Shown here: positions 12,198-61,640 of the stretch, in pieces
How the letters are laid out: each line of letters begins with the position of its first letter
How positions within the stretch are numbered: the first letter of the stretch is position 1
Notes under the pieces: model-generated
Told to the model about the DNA's origin: nothing
Seen by the model: the letters and a program-made list of their open reading frames with translations, nothing else
Databases searched by the model: none
NCBI GenBank assembly: GCA_949130485.1
Contig: OX422183.1
Coordinates: 2,331,936-2,395,935, forward strand
DNA from: Agelas oroides
Lineage: Eukaryota > Porifera > Demospongiae > Agelasida > Agelasidae
Length of the DNA: 64,000 nt
Direction of reading: 5' to 3'
Position numbers and translations under genes: made by a program

Positions 12198-12560
12198 GGA
12201 CTAGAGCAGTGTGGTGCACCAACACAGCGTAGTGACAGTCTGAAGGAGGCGGAGATGCAATACCAGAAAACGTTAAAACTAGGAAGTGGGCATGGCTTAA
12301 TTAGCTTGGTCACATGACGTCCTAACTTTGCATATGCACGATACCCACAGGCCTACGAAATCGTACTCTCGATTCTCTCGATTTTGTAAATCAATTTAGT
12401 AAGTCTTGCTGACGATATAGTAAATCGTGCCTACGATTTACTTTGCAACACGAACTATATTGTGGTTTCGCCTTAATACATAGTTGCAACAATTTGCTAA
12501 ATTGTAGTGACGATTTAGTAAATCGTAATGACGATTTACTAAATAGTAGGTAATCTAGCA

Positions 12561-15506
12561 TGCAAATTTTCTAGCTCCATTTTGGCACAAACGGCGCCCC
12601 ATATATTACAGGATTCCTGCTGATATAGTTATCAGAGGTAGAAATGGATCACTGCCATCAGTCAAAAACAAGTTACCCACGATTGTGTAGTGATCATTTC
12701 ATCAGTGGTACTGAGGATATTGTACATAGCTTCTTATGCACTTCCTCCTTATACCACTTCCTGTCTGGCACTTTCAAAAGTCACTGTACAACATACTGAT
12801 CTCATTCACATCAACACACTAACACCAACCTAATGTTCATGAAAAACTGGAATTGGATCATTAATGGTTTTAGAGCTTTTTTATCAAGTGGTCTTAATTC
12901 CATATGGTTAACCTCAGCCACCCCATTTTTGTATACAGTAGGTCTTTGGCAGTATATGCGATAATGATTGAAAATCCCCCGCAGGTAAACATTTATATCT
13001 GCTTTCACTTGCATAGAAATGGTGATTCCACACATACTATAGCTAGAACCATTATCTTTCCATTCACCAGAATTGGCACAGAAGCTACTCTCCCCTTGCA
13101 TACCAACATGCTTGGCAGTTGTTTTTTGCTTTCCTCCATACTCTCAAAGTTAATGACATCATACGATAAAGCTCTGTGCATGGCTCTCTGCCACTGTTAT
13201 TGTTAGTGGACCAGTGATGTATTTAAATGCGTGACAAATACTGCAATGTGATTGGACCACAATAGCACAGAAATGTTTGTGGAATTAGGATTTTGTGGAT
13301 GACCAAAAAATGTTTCAATCAAATTTCTTGGCATGTGCATATGCAGAGAAGCAAATTACGTAATCTACTAGTATTTTGTATTACATGCCTGCCCATTTTT
13401 ACATAGCTAGCATTGGCAATCATACATGATGGAGTTTCAAGTCAAAGACTTCGGTGTAACTTCCTCAAGTCATTTTTTGGGTGACCAGTGCATGCATTGT
13501 TCACAGGCGTGATCACTACAAATCCAGGTGGGTCAGGGAGATTGGTAGCTAGATGAAGATATCTGTAAAAAGCAATACCAGCTGCCAGGTAGTTAAATGA
13601 GTATGTGTTGCCCTCACGGTCATCAACACTCAGTTTAGCTTACATATATAGAATGGGCAGGGCAAACGATTCTATGCCGGAATTTATTTGCGTGGCCATG
13701 AAAGACCTCTCAACCATGAAATACACAAAGTTAAAGTACCCACAAAATTTTCCAGCTATATGGTATAGTAGGTCTACCATGCAATGCAATTCACCAGACC
13801 AGTTTGTATTTTTGGGTCTGGCTTGAGGCTATAGGCTACAAAGACCGTAAAAAGGAATGTTAGCTCATCATGTAGGAGTGAGCTGAACAGTCTAGTGCCA
13901 TCGTTCTGGACAGGGAGACAGGTCTCTTGCAACACTTTTGTGTCCGTAGGGGGCAATAATTCTGCTACAGATGGACCGGGGGACCGCTTTTTTTAGGGGA
14001 GGTGAGAGTCTGGCTTCAGGCGCGAACCTGACCAACATACCAACCTTGAATAAATACCTTTTGACTGGTCTGCAACAAATTTAAAGACGAGTTGGTGGTT
14101 TAGCACCGACGTTCGGACGAGTGTACACCAGGAGTAATCGGAACCCAGACTGGTCGGAACCCTTCTGACTACACCGCATACATAGTAACCTCACGTGAGG
14201 TTGGGGGCCGAATCACTCATTACCAGACTTCACCCATTTCCGGTGTCACAGGAAATCCGATCCGGGCCTATACCGATCCGGGCGGATCTGATCCGCTAGC
14301 GGAATCAATCCGTCCCCGGATCAATTGCTACCCGAGTAGTGATGTCAGAGGTTCCAAAAGTATGTAAATATTCTTCTACACAGGCCATTTCTCCACAATG
14401 TCTTAATGTATTCACATCAAATTTGATATAGAGGTTCCTTAGGGGCTTGGGTATATTTCCTTGCACAGCTTTGTTAAAAATATCTGCCTCGATCAAAACT
14501 ACACATAATTTTTTGTCACATCTCGCTACTTTTCTGCAAGTTGTTGAAGTATTAAGACATTTTGTGATGCTGCTCACAGTTACTTCAATATTCAACAAAG
14601 CACAACCAGTTCTGTATACTAGAGTAGTTGTCCAATGGTGGAACCTTGCTCAAACTTCCCCGGAAATGCTTCTATTTATGGCCACAAAATGCCGTTTTTT
14701 AAGTATTTATCAAGCCTAGTGCAAGGATTATACTAGATATCTAAAAGCTACAACCTTCATTGAACTGAATAGGTACAGACTATCCTTCACAGCGAGTTTC
14801 ATTCTGATCGGGCTTACAGCGGCTTCCGGAAAGGTAGTGACCGGAATATTGCGCTAAAATGACGTAATTTGGCAAACCAGTTACATTTCGAAGACCGTAC
14901 CGCTTGCTGTATTCACCCAATCTCATCGATATGGGTACCGTTGGAATCGCCATTTTATGCTCTTTGCAAAAATAAAGGTTGTTGTTGTGATAAATTTTGA
15001 TTTTCACCCCGACATCGCTAAGGGTCCCGAGGAATGCACGAGGCCGCAGGCCGAGTGGAATATTACCATTCCGAGAGTAGTGATATCCCAGGCCCGTAGG
15101 CAGGGTGGGTTCGAGGGGGTTCGCTCGAACCCCCCTTTTGGCTTCCAAAAGATTTTATATGCACCGCTTAACTGTACATTTTAAGTGCCCTACCGTTTGA
15201 AATTGGTCCACTAGCCTCGATGCTATTGAGAATCACCGCCGTCAAAACAAGTCTGGTTGCAGCTATGCGAGTTTGTTCATGGAGGACCAGCGCGGAACGC
15301 GCGTAAGCTGCTATAATCTCCTTCCTATATTTTTTGAGGTCACTTGTTTGTCAACTTATTTATTTTAAGCTCTTTTATTATTATATTTATTGTTTTTAAA
15401 TCACTATTTCAGGCGCTCGAGAGTTCACCAGTTGTCTTCCTAGTTATGTCACCCCACCTGCTGTTGTTCTGCCAACCTTAGTACCTTCTCTCTTGGAAAT
15501 TCGAAG
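12561..15506. other. Non-coding stretch with a CpG-richer block
   Basis: 12561-13950 shows nothing recognisable. 14110-14330 is GC-richer with repeated GATCCGGGC-type units and ends near a short minus-strand frame (14305-14598). A 57-residue minus-strand frame (14953-14780) begins MAIPTVPISMRLGEYSKRYG. Neither frame is recognised, and neither is called as a gene. 15085-15145 has a small inverted repeat of GGGTTCG/CGAACCC type. Confidence 0.35.
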
Positions 15507-16223
15507 TCAGCTGGCTTTGCAAATGCATAGGCCTACGTGGACAGCAAAAATTGGATGCAATACTCGGCGAGCCATGTAGCTATACTGTATACGGCTCTGC
15601 TTCTGTCCCAAAATGGCCTCAGAAGCAATTTCAGAGCATCTTAAGTCCCCTGAGTAGTAGTTCCACTGCTGGAGTCTGAATTGGCCATCATGGATCCAGG
15701 TTCTGTCAAAGTATGTGACAAAGTCATTGATGTTGTCCAACTCTGGGGCTTCTTGTTGAACTCTTTGCCATGCTACTCGAACAAAGCTGGGGGGAACAAA
15801 GCAGGTGGCTGCTGTCTTCTGCACAAAGCTTTTGAGGATTCCATCCTCAGATCTGTACTCTTCTTGCAGCCCCAAAGCCTTGACCTCTCGCCAAATTGCT
15901 TGGGAGTAGTGGTAGTAGCAGCCCCTGTGTTCAGCGGTCGGAAAGTTCAATCGGAGAGTATTGACGAGGGCCTGCTTGAAATCGGAGAGAACTGAGGAGG
16001 GGGTGAGATCCAGACCAAGATCTAGTGCAGCTTCTTTCACCATCATGAACATACGGTTATATGTACTCTGATGCTTGTTGTGGATGGTGAAGATCTGATA
16101 GAACAGACGTGGACACGTTTCGAAAGTTCCATCCACATAGAAACACTCAGCTTCTGCTAGGTGATGAAGGTTGGACTGGGTTCCAAGAAGGATGATTTTA
16201 TCCTCAGCACCACTCTCACCCAC
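15507..16223 (-). pseudogene. MULE-type transposase fragment
   Basis: A 238-residue open frame with the MULE transposase core: YVDGTFETCPRLFYQIFTIH near residue 28, VLSDFKQAL near residue 80, then AEHRGCYYHYSQAIWR. The later segment WNYYSGDLRCSEIASEAIL is typical of the FLYWCH-MULE group in animals. The N-terminal zinc finger and the distal C-terminus are missing, and no terminal inverted repeats were found near it. It is therefore a fragment of a Mutator-like DNA transposon. It lies just downstream of the UEV/Death gene. Confidence 0.7.
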
Positions 16224-16933
16224 CCAGACTTAAAATCAAATTTCAGACTCTATTGTCTACTATCACTTACTACCTGCCACTTGCTTGTTGGTATTACTCC
16301 CATTTGATCATTGTTATTTCAAGCTAATACTTAATCTTTTTAACTGACTGTGGGCATGTCTTAACTTAAACCACATGGAAATTCTGCGAACTTCGGATGC
16401 ATGCTTTCTAATTTTTATCATCATGGAATCATGCATAGCTATGTGACGTGCGGGGTATATGCTCCACAGAGCTCTAGATTCTGCTTTACCCTAGTAGCTA
16501 ACCAATCATAGCCACCTATATTGTACTTTGAACAGCTGTCTATCATTTGAGCAAGTGGAAATAATGGACTGAGTGAACTGAAATCAAAGTAGTCCGGCAT
16601 AATACACATGCCATGCAGTCAGGCTCTGCGTGTAGCAAGTATTATGTACCACCGTCACTCTGGATAATCAGAGCATCCCACAATATAGCTAGCTAATTTG
16701 GATGGTTTCTTTCAGACGCGGTATTCAGAATTTCACAAGAGCATAAACAACGTAACGAAAAATATTTAAAAAAATATACAAATCATTGTACCAACAGCAT
16801 AATTTTACATTAAAAATATGAATTTATCTAAGCTTCAGTTATAATGTTTCAACAGTACCTAGACTTTCGATCTCTATATTCTCCACTTCACCCTTGTCTA
16901 TATAGGTGGGTATTATTTCCTATTTCCTGTAAA
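16224..16933. other. Non-coding spacer
   Basis: No exon, RNA gene or clear repeat seen. It would contain the 3' UTR and polyadenylation site of the UEV/Death gene; A/T-rich stretches occur at 16740-16830 on the plus strand. Confidence 0.4.
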
Positions 16934-30098
<13,165 letters not shown>

Positions 30099-32315
30099 TG
30101 CAGGTCAGCTGTTTCACTGTGAATGAAGCTGCTGGAACAAAGACAGATGATGTAACCTAGCAAAAGAAATAACAGAGACTTTCTAAAGTTTAGAATTTCA
30201 CTCCATGCTTAATTCTCAACCTTTAGGCCATTCTCAACTGATATTCCCATTTCTGGTCCTCAGCCCGCATTAACTTAAGTTTGATCGCAGTCAGATTTCA
30301 GTAACTCGACTTCCGCACATATGCGCGCGCGAGCGTGCATGTTGTTCAAGAGACTTGTAAATCGTGTCGATAAAAAAAATAAATAAATAAATAAATTTAA
30401 AAAAAACAATAGACGCAATAGATGAAAAACTGCCTGTTCTTCCATCAGGACGATACGTACTCTCTTGGTTGCTAATCATCCGCCTGCCCGCACCACTACA
30501 AGCCTTTGTGAATTGTGACCAAAAACAGGATTACCAGTTGGAATGGTCTTAGATACTTTCATTACTTCCCTCTGTATGCATGGACTTACCCGTACGTAGC
30601 GATACCAACAGACAAATACAACGTAGAGCTAGCCGAGACACGGAAGACTCTTGTCGCAAGTTCACTTATATAGTAATCGCTACTGCGATATATGGGGTAG
30701 CTACTGCGATATATGGGGTAGCTACTGCCATCGACAGGAAGCGCAATAAGAGCGGTACTTTTTGTGATAAACACAAGTACGTCATGGACTCACCCTCACA
30801 AAAGCGCTTTCGTTTATGGAAGGGTCTCGTACACTTGGTAGGTTTTTGTGTGCAAATGGTTGGAAGCACCGTTCGTCACGCCCGAAGAAAATTAAATATG
30901 TATACTGTATAGCACTGCTGTATACCTGCATCCATCTGCTGGCTGAACCACTGCTATCCATTATCTGGATACGGAATTGTGAGGGGCTTGATGGAGATAA
31001 TTTTGGAATTCATATAGTCTACTACCCCACCTGTTCAATGAACCCTGAGACTAACCATGCACTTGTGGTCGTTTTAACCAAGTGGTTTTTGCAGTGACGT
31101 ATTATTTCTCCTAACAGTCTTTTTGATGAAGCATTGCATGTCCCTATTTGGTTGGCCTCAGCTGTAACCTCATGAGGTGTGGAGAATAGATCTCACCAGT
31201 GGTTTGAAGAAGATCAAGGATTACAGACCAACATGTCAAAATTAGACACCTGGTGCCAAGCTGCATTTTTGCGTTCACAAACCAGCCTATATATATTATA
31301 CCAACTTACCAAGAAGGCACTTGCTGGAACCTGCAATGTTATCTGCTGTTTGTGACTAACCTACAGCCATGCCTGATTGTATTGTTTACTGGCTTGAAGT
31401 GTTGAGCTCTGGGCAAAGCATGCAGCTAGCTATAGTCTTTGATGAGAAGTTAAGTAGCACAGAGCGAGCAGTGAAACACCCCGTTGATAATAACATTGAT
31501 CATCAACTACTGGTCAAGAGACGGTACTTCAGTACTGCAAGTTTAATCAGTCAATCAGTAGCCAGATTATAATGTCCAAAATGTGACATGTACACTGGTT
31601 TAGAAATGGCAAAACACGGTTAATTCCACAAGTACCAGCAGGTATGTTTGCCCAAATCCAATCATTCGCTCATCATGTCAGTTTTCAGTGAACTGTTTAA
31701 GTATAGGGTATACTGAAGATATACTAGAAGATATACTAGAGTATAAAATTATTGAATACATACTGAAGCGTCTAGAGTATACGCTTTGTTTATAATTATA
31801 AGTTTTCCTATAGCTAGCACACTTCCCATGCTTGGTGGTGAATGAAAGTTTCATTTCTGAGGTGACACTAACAAATTAATATGCACTTGGATCTGAGATT
31901 CACTTCCTCTATCTTGTGTATCACTGTATTATATTGTGGGAATCCTTTAATTCACACCTTGGGGAGTAATAACCATGTACTGATGATACACCTACAGCCA
32001 TGGACAGGAGCACTGAAAACTAATCAAAACCAATGTATCTTTTTAAATTAAATGTATGGCCGTGAATGCATCAATTTACTGTCACTGTTACTTCATTGCA
32101 TAGGCTACAACAAATTAAAAACATGCTTTGAAATACAACCAAACCAGCAACACAACACAGTTATACAACAATTAAAAAAAAAACAATAATGGGATAATAG
32201 TAAGTGATGATATGTTCAAGCATTGAGTTAATGATTATAGGGTCATGAATGAATTATTGGTGACTTGTTACCATAGTAATGTATGAGGAAGCCATGGATG
32301 TGTTTGTAAGTGTAT
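30099..32315. other. Intergenic region between UEV/Death and MRE11 3' end
   Basis: It contains the presumptive minus-strand promoter of the UEV/Death gene and the 3' flank of MRE11. There is a short (AAAT)n run at 30375-30405 and a 24-bp direct repeat (GCGATATATGGGGTAGCTAC) at about 30685-30732. No exon was recognised. Confidence 0.5.
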
Positions 32316-56392
<24,077 letters not shown>

Positions 56393-56785
56393 CTTGCAAG
56401 GAGGTTATAGTCCGAGTTCAAACAATATCTGGCTGCTTCCAAGCTCCCGTTGGGCGTGGTCAGTTTGGCACATGTGTCAACGTTAATATGCACAGTAAAT
56501 TTACAGCTTCCGTATATTTCGACCTTCGAACTAGCATTCTAGCTACAAATGCGAAGGACGGAGCAAGACGATCACGAGCCACGACGGCTATGTGTGCAGC
56601 TCTTCTAGCGCAGACAGCATCACTGGCGGTAGTAATGATGAATAAAATCTATCCTGAAGAAGTAGTTGAAGATGAGGGAGGGAGTGAGCTCGTTTTAGTA
56701 CCTAGGAGGGCATGGAGGGAGGGAGTGAGCTCGTTTTAGTAGGTAAGAGTCATTGAATGGCATAGAGGGATCATCATAGGTCTGT
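56393..56785. other. MRE11 5' flank
   Basis: The region upstream of the MRE11 start codon. It contains GC-richer sequence (56540-56620) and a duplicated GAGGGAGGGAGTGAGCTCG-type stretch at 56673-56735. No TATA-like element stands out; the promoter is presumably here. Confidence 0.4.
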
Positions 56786-57933
56786 GTGTCCTCGGAGAAG
56801 CTGATCAGACGTTCTCCCAGAGGAAAGAGGGTGGGCTTGTTGCTTGATGAAGTGAACAAGATTGAAGCAGAGAAAGTAGCACGGATGGCCATCCTACTCA
56901 GCTCCAAGGCCAGTGGCTGTATCGTTTCCGGATACAAACACAAATTGTCATCTGCACCACAATCTTCCGTGTGGTCGACTTTTCACCAGCTTCGCGGGAG
57001 TCAGGAGATGAAGCAAATCTGGGTGGTGTTTGTATCCACTCACCTTCCTGAATCTTGCCGACAAGAGTCTGAACTTGCATTGCAGCTACTTCTTGATAGA
57101 CTTTTGAAGAAACTGCTCCATAACAAAGCAGATGCAAAGAAACAAAGCACTGCAAGCTCACAAGCCAACTCAGTGAGGCCACTCACTGCAATGGAGAGCA
57201 CTGCAAGCTCACTAGAGGTATATGTGGCAGTAAGCCTACTGAAGAAATGTAGAAAGCCCACCAAACACCCTCAGTTGAAGGTTAAGCGGGCACAGTTTGT
57301 GCTTGTACTAACTGAGATGAAAGCAGTGGATCAACCTGGTGAACCTGAGTCCATGTTAGATTATACAAAGCTGTGGTCTGACCTGATTGATCGAGGTGGT
57401 CTATACCACACCAATGGATGTTCGACAGTGCATGCATGTGTGTCTGTACATGTGTATTGAGTGATATTAGAGTGTACATGTATACAGTGCAGTGTGTGAA
57501 TGTTCATATGCTGAAGTTAATACATGGTTGATTATTATGTCATTTGCAGGTGTACCGTTTAATGGAATCTATTGAGCTGGTTAGCAAGATGACACCTGAA
57601 TGTTCAGAATGTACAAGTGTTAACCCCAGGCACCAACATTCGCAGACTGATCGTGGAGGATATCATCAAGTCAGAGTCGATTCTATCCTGCTGGGCTATT
57701 GGTCACTGTATTCCAACCAAGTACGAGGCATACAGTGTTGAACTACTACAGGTCACTGTATTCCAACCAAGTACGAGGCATACAGTGTTGAACTACTACA
57801 GGTCATTACCGACCTGTGGATCACGATCTGTGGTCACTCCTTTGCAAAAGATTGGACCGTGAAGTTTGTGAGCAAGTACAGGAAAGGAACAAGAAAGACA
57901 CTGAAACAGAAATATTGTGACAGTTGCGTGTAA
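56786..57933 (+). pseudogene. Decayed DNA-transposon-associated protein
   Basis: An open frame at 56786-57460 ends with SDLIDRGGLYHTN. The sequence resumes after a TTTGCAG at 57549 with VYRLMESIELVSK, then in another frame SILSCWAIGHCIPTKYEAYS, and finally DLWITICGHSFAKDWTVKF. The IDRGGL...VYRLMESIE and LWITI...SFAKDW patterns recall C-terminal parts of proteins coded by animal DNA transposons; I cannot name the family. The frame is disrupted. A 50-bp tandem duplication (57703-57752, 57753-57802, GGTCACTGTATTCCAACC start) adds to the damage. There is no clean donor for the apparent intron at 57420-57549. Confidence 0.5.
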
Positions 57934-57949
57934 CTTAGGTTTGTTTGTG

Positions 57950-59200
57950 TGCATTATGCATTTCTTGGATGTTTTGGAAGAGGCTGTAATACTGTACATA
58001 ATTTGTTCGCCAGCTTCAACATTCATCGTCTTCAGATACATCGACTGCTGCTGCACCAGTGTTGTAGCGTTGTAGGGGACCTGATTTGCTGTGGTTCTTG
58101 TTCCTCCCTCCATGATGACGCTGACATGAGAAATACCGCTCAAGGGAGTCTTGTGAGAACACCTCACTTAGCAAGTACTTGACACCAGGGAGTCTCAGAA
58201 GCTGGGGTCCTAGTTCAGTGAATGACTTCACTGCATGTGCATGTGGAACAGATACAAGAAAGTACCAGTAATGTAATTTTGTCTTAATAAGCTACATACC
58301 AGTAATCTTCAAGCCATCCATTGTTTCCCTACTTGGAGTCAACTAAGAATGAAGTAGCTCCACAGTTGTACAGTAAACAGAGCATGGTTAAAGAATGAAG
58401 TAGCTCCACAGTTGAACAGTAAACAGAGCATGCATGTCCTACTTGAGCAGCCAGATAAACTCACATTCTTGTGAAAGACATCAACCAAAGAATGGTCTTT
58501 GGTCATTCGAATGCCAGGAGTAGTAGTCGTGGTTTTCCTGAGGTAAAGACTCTTGACCCACTTCCAACTGATCGTCTTCCCATTCTTCTACAGTGAGGTG
58601 TGTGTTGCCCAATGGGTGTAATCAGATGGTGTGCACTCTGAAGGGAGAGTGATTGTTCCACTTTGGTGGACGGCTTGGTACGCTGTACCAGATAGGTACT
58701 TCAGGTTGAGGGCAAACCATATCACAAGGAGATGCCACCTCATCTACCGCTTATCCCTTAGGCTGTTGTATATAGCATTGGGGAGTGTAATAACCTACTA
58801 CTATAATGTGGGTTCAGTTGCAATCACTGTAATATCTGGGTACAAGAGAGACTGAGAGAGAACTACAGAGAAACTGATAAAACTGTACAAACCCATACTT
58901 AAATACTCATGAATCACGTGCATACATAACTAAAATAATATAGAACAGTAAAAATAGAACAGTGACATCACTACAGGGAGAATTCAGTGGGAATCTGTCT
59001 TCCACTTCTGTGATGATATATCGGCAGTATCATTATCTTGAAGACACACAGACTGGTTTGTGATAAGTTTGTCAACTTTGGCTTGTAATCGCTTCACCTT
59101 CTGGTTTGAGACTTTTACACGCTATACATCTATCTCAAGGTGACACGCCCATTGCTACTTTCCACAAGAGACTATAGCATCATAGTCTGCCGCTGGAAAT
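57950..59200 (-). pseudogene. Decayed P/THAP-like transposase remnant
   Basis: Minus-strand pieces: a coiled-coil segment NQKVKRLQAKVDKLITN near 59085, then LLRLPGVKYLLSEVFSQDSLERYFSCQRHHGG (read as two parts: GVKYLLSEVFSQD and SLERYFSCQRHHGG) at about 58200-58110, then in another frame TTLVQQQSMYLKTMNVEAGE. SQDxLERxFxxxRxxGG is the C-terminal signature of P-element/THAP9-type transposases, and a coiled coil after the THAP finger fits too. Frame changes and missing parts make it non-functional. It converges on the remnant at 56786-57933. A 45-bp tandem duplication lies at 58346-58433. Confidence 0.45.
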
Positions 59201-59822
59201 GGTTGGGAAGAGACAGCGGGTGGGGAATCCTGGGAAACGAGACAGAAGGATCTACCATCTTTACTAGCTGGACAGTTTAGTAGTGTGTGTGACGCTATGA
59301 TGTCACACGCAGATGCTAACTATGTTTTGTATATAAGTAGCTCTGTATGCATGTATACTCCTGCACCTGATGAGGCCTGTTTAGGCTGAAACCACAGCTT
59401 GAATACTTTCCATCTGTTAACCCGGTGTAGCGTGATCTGAAGCTACAGTATTGTAGCTATACAATAGTGGGAATTGAAGAACCCTTCAGATTGAACGATG
59501 GAAAAATTTTTTGATTGATTATCACATTTTGTTATGTAAATGTATCTCTATGAAAGGGAAACTTATGAGGCACACTGAATGTATTCATAGGGCAGCAACT
59601 ATTCAAGTGGTACAGCTGTGAGCGCATGAGTTATGGCTTATTTAGAAAATGTATATAGTAAATGTTTTAATCAGGCCACAATGATGGATAAAATAATGCA
59701 TACCGGTACGTACTCACACGTCCACATACACACACTTCTGCACACAACACATGGATACACACACACCCACTACACACACACCACTACACATACACACCAC
59801 ACACGCATGCATGCACACACAC

Positions 59823-59982
59823 CTTCTGTGTGAGGTATGCTGATACTTTCTCCTCCTCTTCCGGTGGAATACCAGTTTTCTTGAGGCACACCGCCTCCAT
59901 CACAAATGGTCGTACGGTGGTCAGGGGAATGGGGTCAATCTTGAATGTACAGTCCGGTCTGATGTACAACACTCCAACATTC
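59823..59982 (-). pseudogene. Duplicate of MRE11 exon 8
   Basis: 160 bp, the same length as exon 8 (43850-44009), open, with acceptor CCAG and donor GTGTGT (GTATGT in the main copy). The encoded sequence (NVGVLYIRPDCTFKIDP and on to KVSAYLTQK) is identical; I count three differences, all silent. It lies 3.4 kb upstream of the MRE11 start codon with no neighbouring MRE11 exons, so it is probably a stranded exon. Confidence 0.85.
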
Positions 59983-59984
59983 CT

Positions 59985-60104
<120 letters not shown>

Positions 60105-60153
60105 AAATTCACAACTACTTACTCAAAGCGGTTGTCACTCCATTGCCCAATAA

Positions 60154-60389
60154 AAGAGCGCATAAGAACGGGCGGCTAGAGTAAGAGCGTGTAACTCCAA
60201 TAGAAGCCCACAGTCCGGTCAAAATTATTGAATTGTACGCATCTGGATGTGCTTAGCAACAATGGCTTGTGTCTACGCGCAGCTGCGCAGTATGTGTTAC
60301 CATTTTTAGTACAGTTCAATAATTCCAACCGGTTTCAAATTTACAGAGTTACATGCTCTTACTCTAGCCACCCATTCTTATGCGCTCTT
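60154..60389. mobile_element. Palindromic MITE with AAGAGCGCATAAGAA termini
   Basis: Inverted ends of about 45 bp (AAGAGCGCATAAGAAC, GGCTAGAGTAAGAGC) plus inner pairing (AATTATTGAATTGTAC against GTACAGTTCAATAATT). No coding capacity. Confidence 0.8.
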
Positions 60390-60550
60390 GCAACAGGATT
60401 TTCATCTCTTATTTCTGGCGGAGCTAGAAGTTAGTTACATAACACAGAGGTAGTGTACCCTACCAAACTGTACCATAATGCATGATAGACCATGGTGCAT
60501 ATGTACACACACATATGATTCACAGCTGTCCTGTCTTGTAGTGCTGGTAC

Positions 60551-60732
60551 ATACCAGAGGCGTAGGAAAGACTTTTTGATTGGGGGGGCACAGTTAAAAA
60601 AAAAAGAAGAATTTGTAGTACAGGACATATAGAGTGGGCGTGGCACAGACAGAAAACTTGGGGGGGGGGGCACATGCCCCCGGTGCCCCCCCCCCCCCCC
60701 CCCCCCACCCCCCCGGTTCCTATGCCTATGCA
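60551..60732. mobile_element. Small element with AGGCGTAGGAA / TTCCTATGCCT ends
   Basis: Short inverted termini enclose long C and G homopolymers. hAT-like ends are possible, but the target duplication is unclear. Confidence 0.4.
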
Positions 60733-60921
60733 TACATATCCTGAACTATCAACTATGTAGAACCTCGTTCATCAGACATTCATGAATTAAGGACACTGTG
60801 GCCGTGTTGCTTTAGAAAAGAGTTAAAGCTTTTAGTTGTAGTAAGTTTTGGATTTTGGCCACACTTTCACAATCTTTCTTTCAGTTTCAATACTAAACAC
60901 TCAAAGGTCATACTAAAAGGG

Positions 60922-61008
60922 TAACCTTGTTCCCAGGCTCTCCCAACACGTGAACCAAAAAAACACTGCAAGTGATGGATAGCTTGGTGAAGCCTGAGAG
61001 CAAGGCTA
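60922..61008. mobile_element. TAGCC hairpin element, copy 8
   Basis: TAACCTTGTTCCCAGGCT to AGCCTGAGAGCAAGGCTA. Confidence 0.7.
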
Positions 61009-61167
61009 CTAGTTAAAGTTATAGTTAACTAAAACAACACTTGTATGAATGTATACACATAGCTGGGACTACAGTACCCTACACCAGGGGAGTGTGTGGA
61101 GGGGGGGGGGGGGGGAAGGGGAGAGGGAGGTGCAGCAAGCGTGAATTGCGAGTCACAGGCTCAGTTA

Positions 61168-61553
61168 TAAATACTGTATGGCGCTAAATTTTTTTGCGGG
61201 TTTTTAATTTTGCGGATTTTGCGAACTTTCCTCCGTTTGTGAAACTATTTCAACGAAAACTTTTGACACGCGACACAGTTTCACGCTCCTGACATCAATG
61301 GACAACATCCCGGTACTAAGCTGCTGAATCCGCAAGACACTCTCTCCAAAGAGATACCTTCAAAGTAGGCATTGCTTTGCTGACAGCTGCAAGCTTGAGT
61401 GGAGAAGTGTGACGGTGTGTGTTAGATAAACCAGGCTTGTATGCCACACCCATAGTATATTACATGTGTGGCGCACGCGTGCAGCGAATTTGCGAAATTA
61501 TTTCAATGAAATCCACTATTGGCGAAAATTTAGACCCTCGAACATTATACAGT
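61168..61553. mobile_element. Degenerate MITE related to the CCGTATAGCGGG type
   Basis: Ends TACTGTATGGCGCTAAATTT and AAATTTAGACC...TATACAGTA are inverted and imperfect. TTTTGCGG-type blocks near the ends recall 51255-51540. Confidence 0.45.
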
Positions 61554-61640
61554 ATGCTCCAGACCTGGCAGTCAGATATTAACCTGGTCAAAGTCATTGA
61601 GAAATAAAGGTGTGAAAGAAAGAGGGGAAAAAATGACAGT

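Larger units (their letters stand above)
10440..12560. mobile_element. Long inverted-repeat element with palindromic terminal arrays
   Basis: Two arms face each other. The left arm is about 10440-11105 and resumes near 11390-11415; the right arm is about 11940-12560. From the outside inwards each has an array of the palindromic motif ACGATTTACTAAATCGT, a promoter-like stretch, and a short coding exon pointing to the centre. Left array units (10456-10640) are spaced about 21 bp, with at least eight units. The right array (12355-12550) is more degenerate. The centre (about 11420-11940) has no long reading frame. It resembles a foldback-type DNA element or an inverted duplication of a gene start. 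Terminal duplications could not be defined. Confidence 0.6.

Noticed and set aside
14305-14953. Two unrecognised minus-strand frames (14305-14598 and 14780-14953)
   Set aside because: No domain, no clear splice sites and no codon pattern distinguishing them from background; mentioned only in the spacer entry.
59375-59401. A working hammerhead ribozyme
   Set aside because: The core motif is present, but stems I and III do not pair convincingly and there is no cleavage triplet in the right place; kept only as a low-confidence motif finding.
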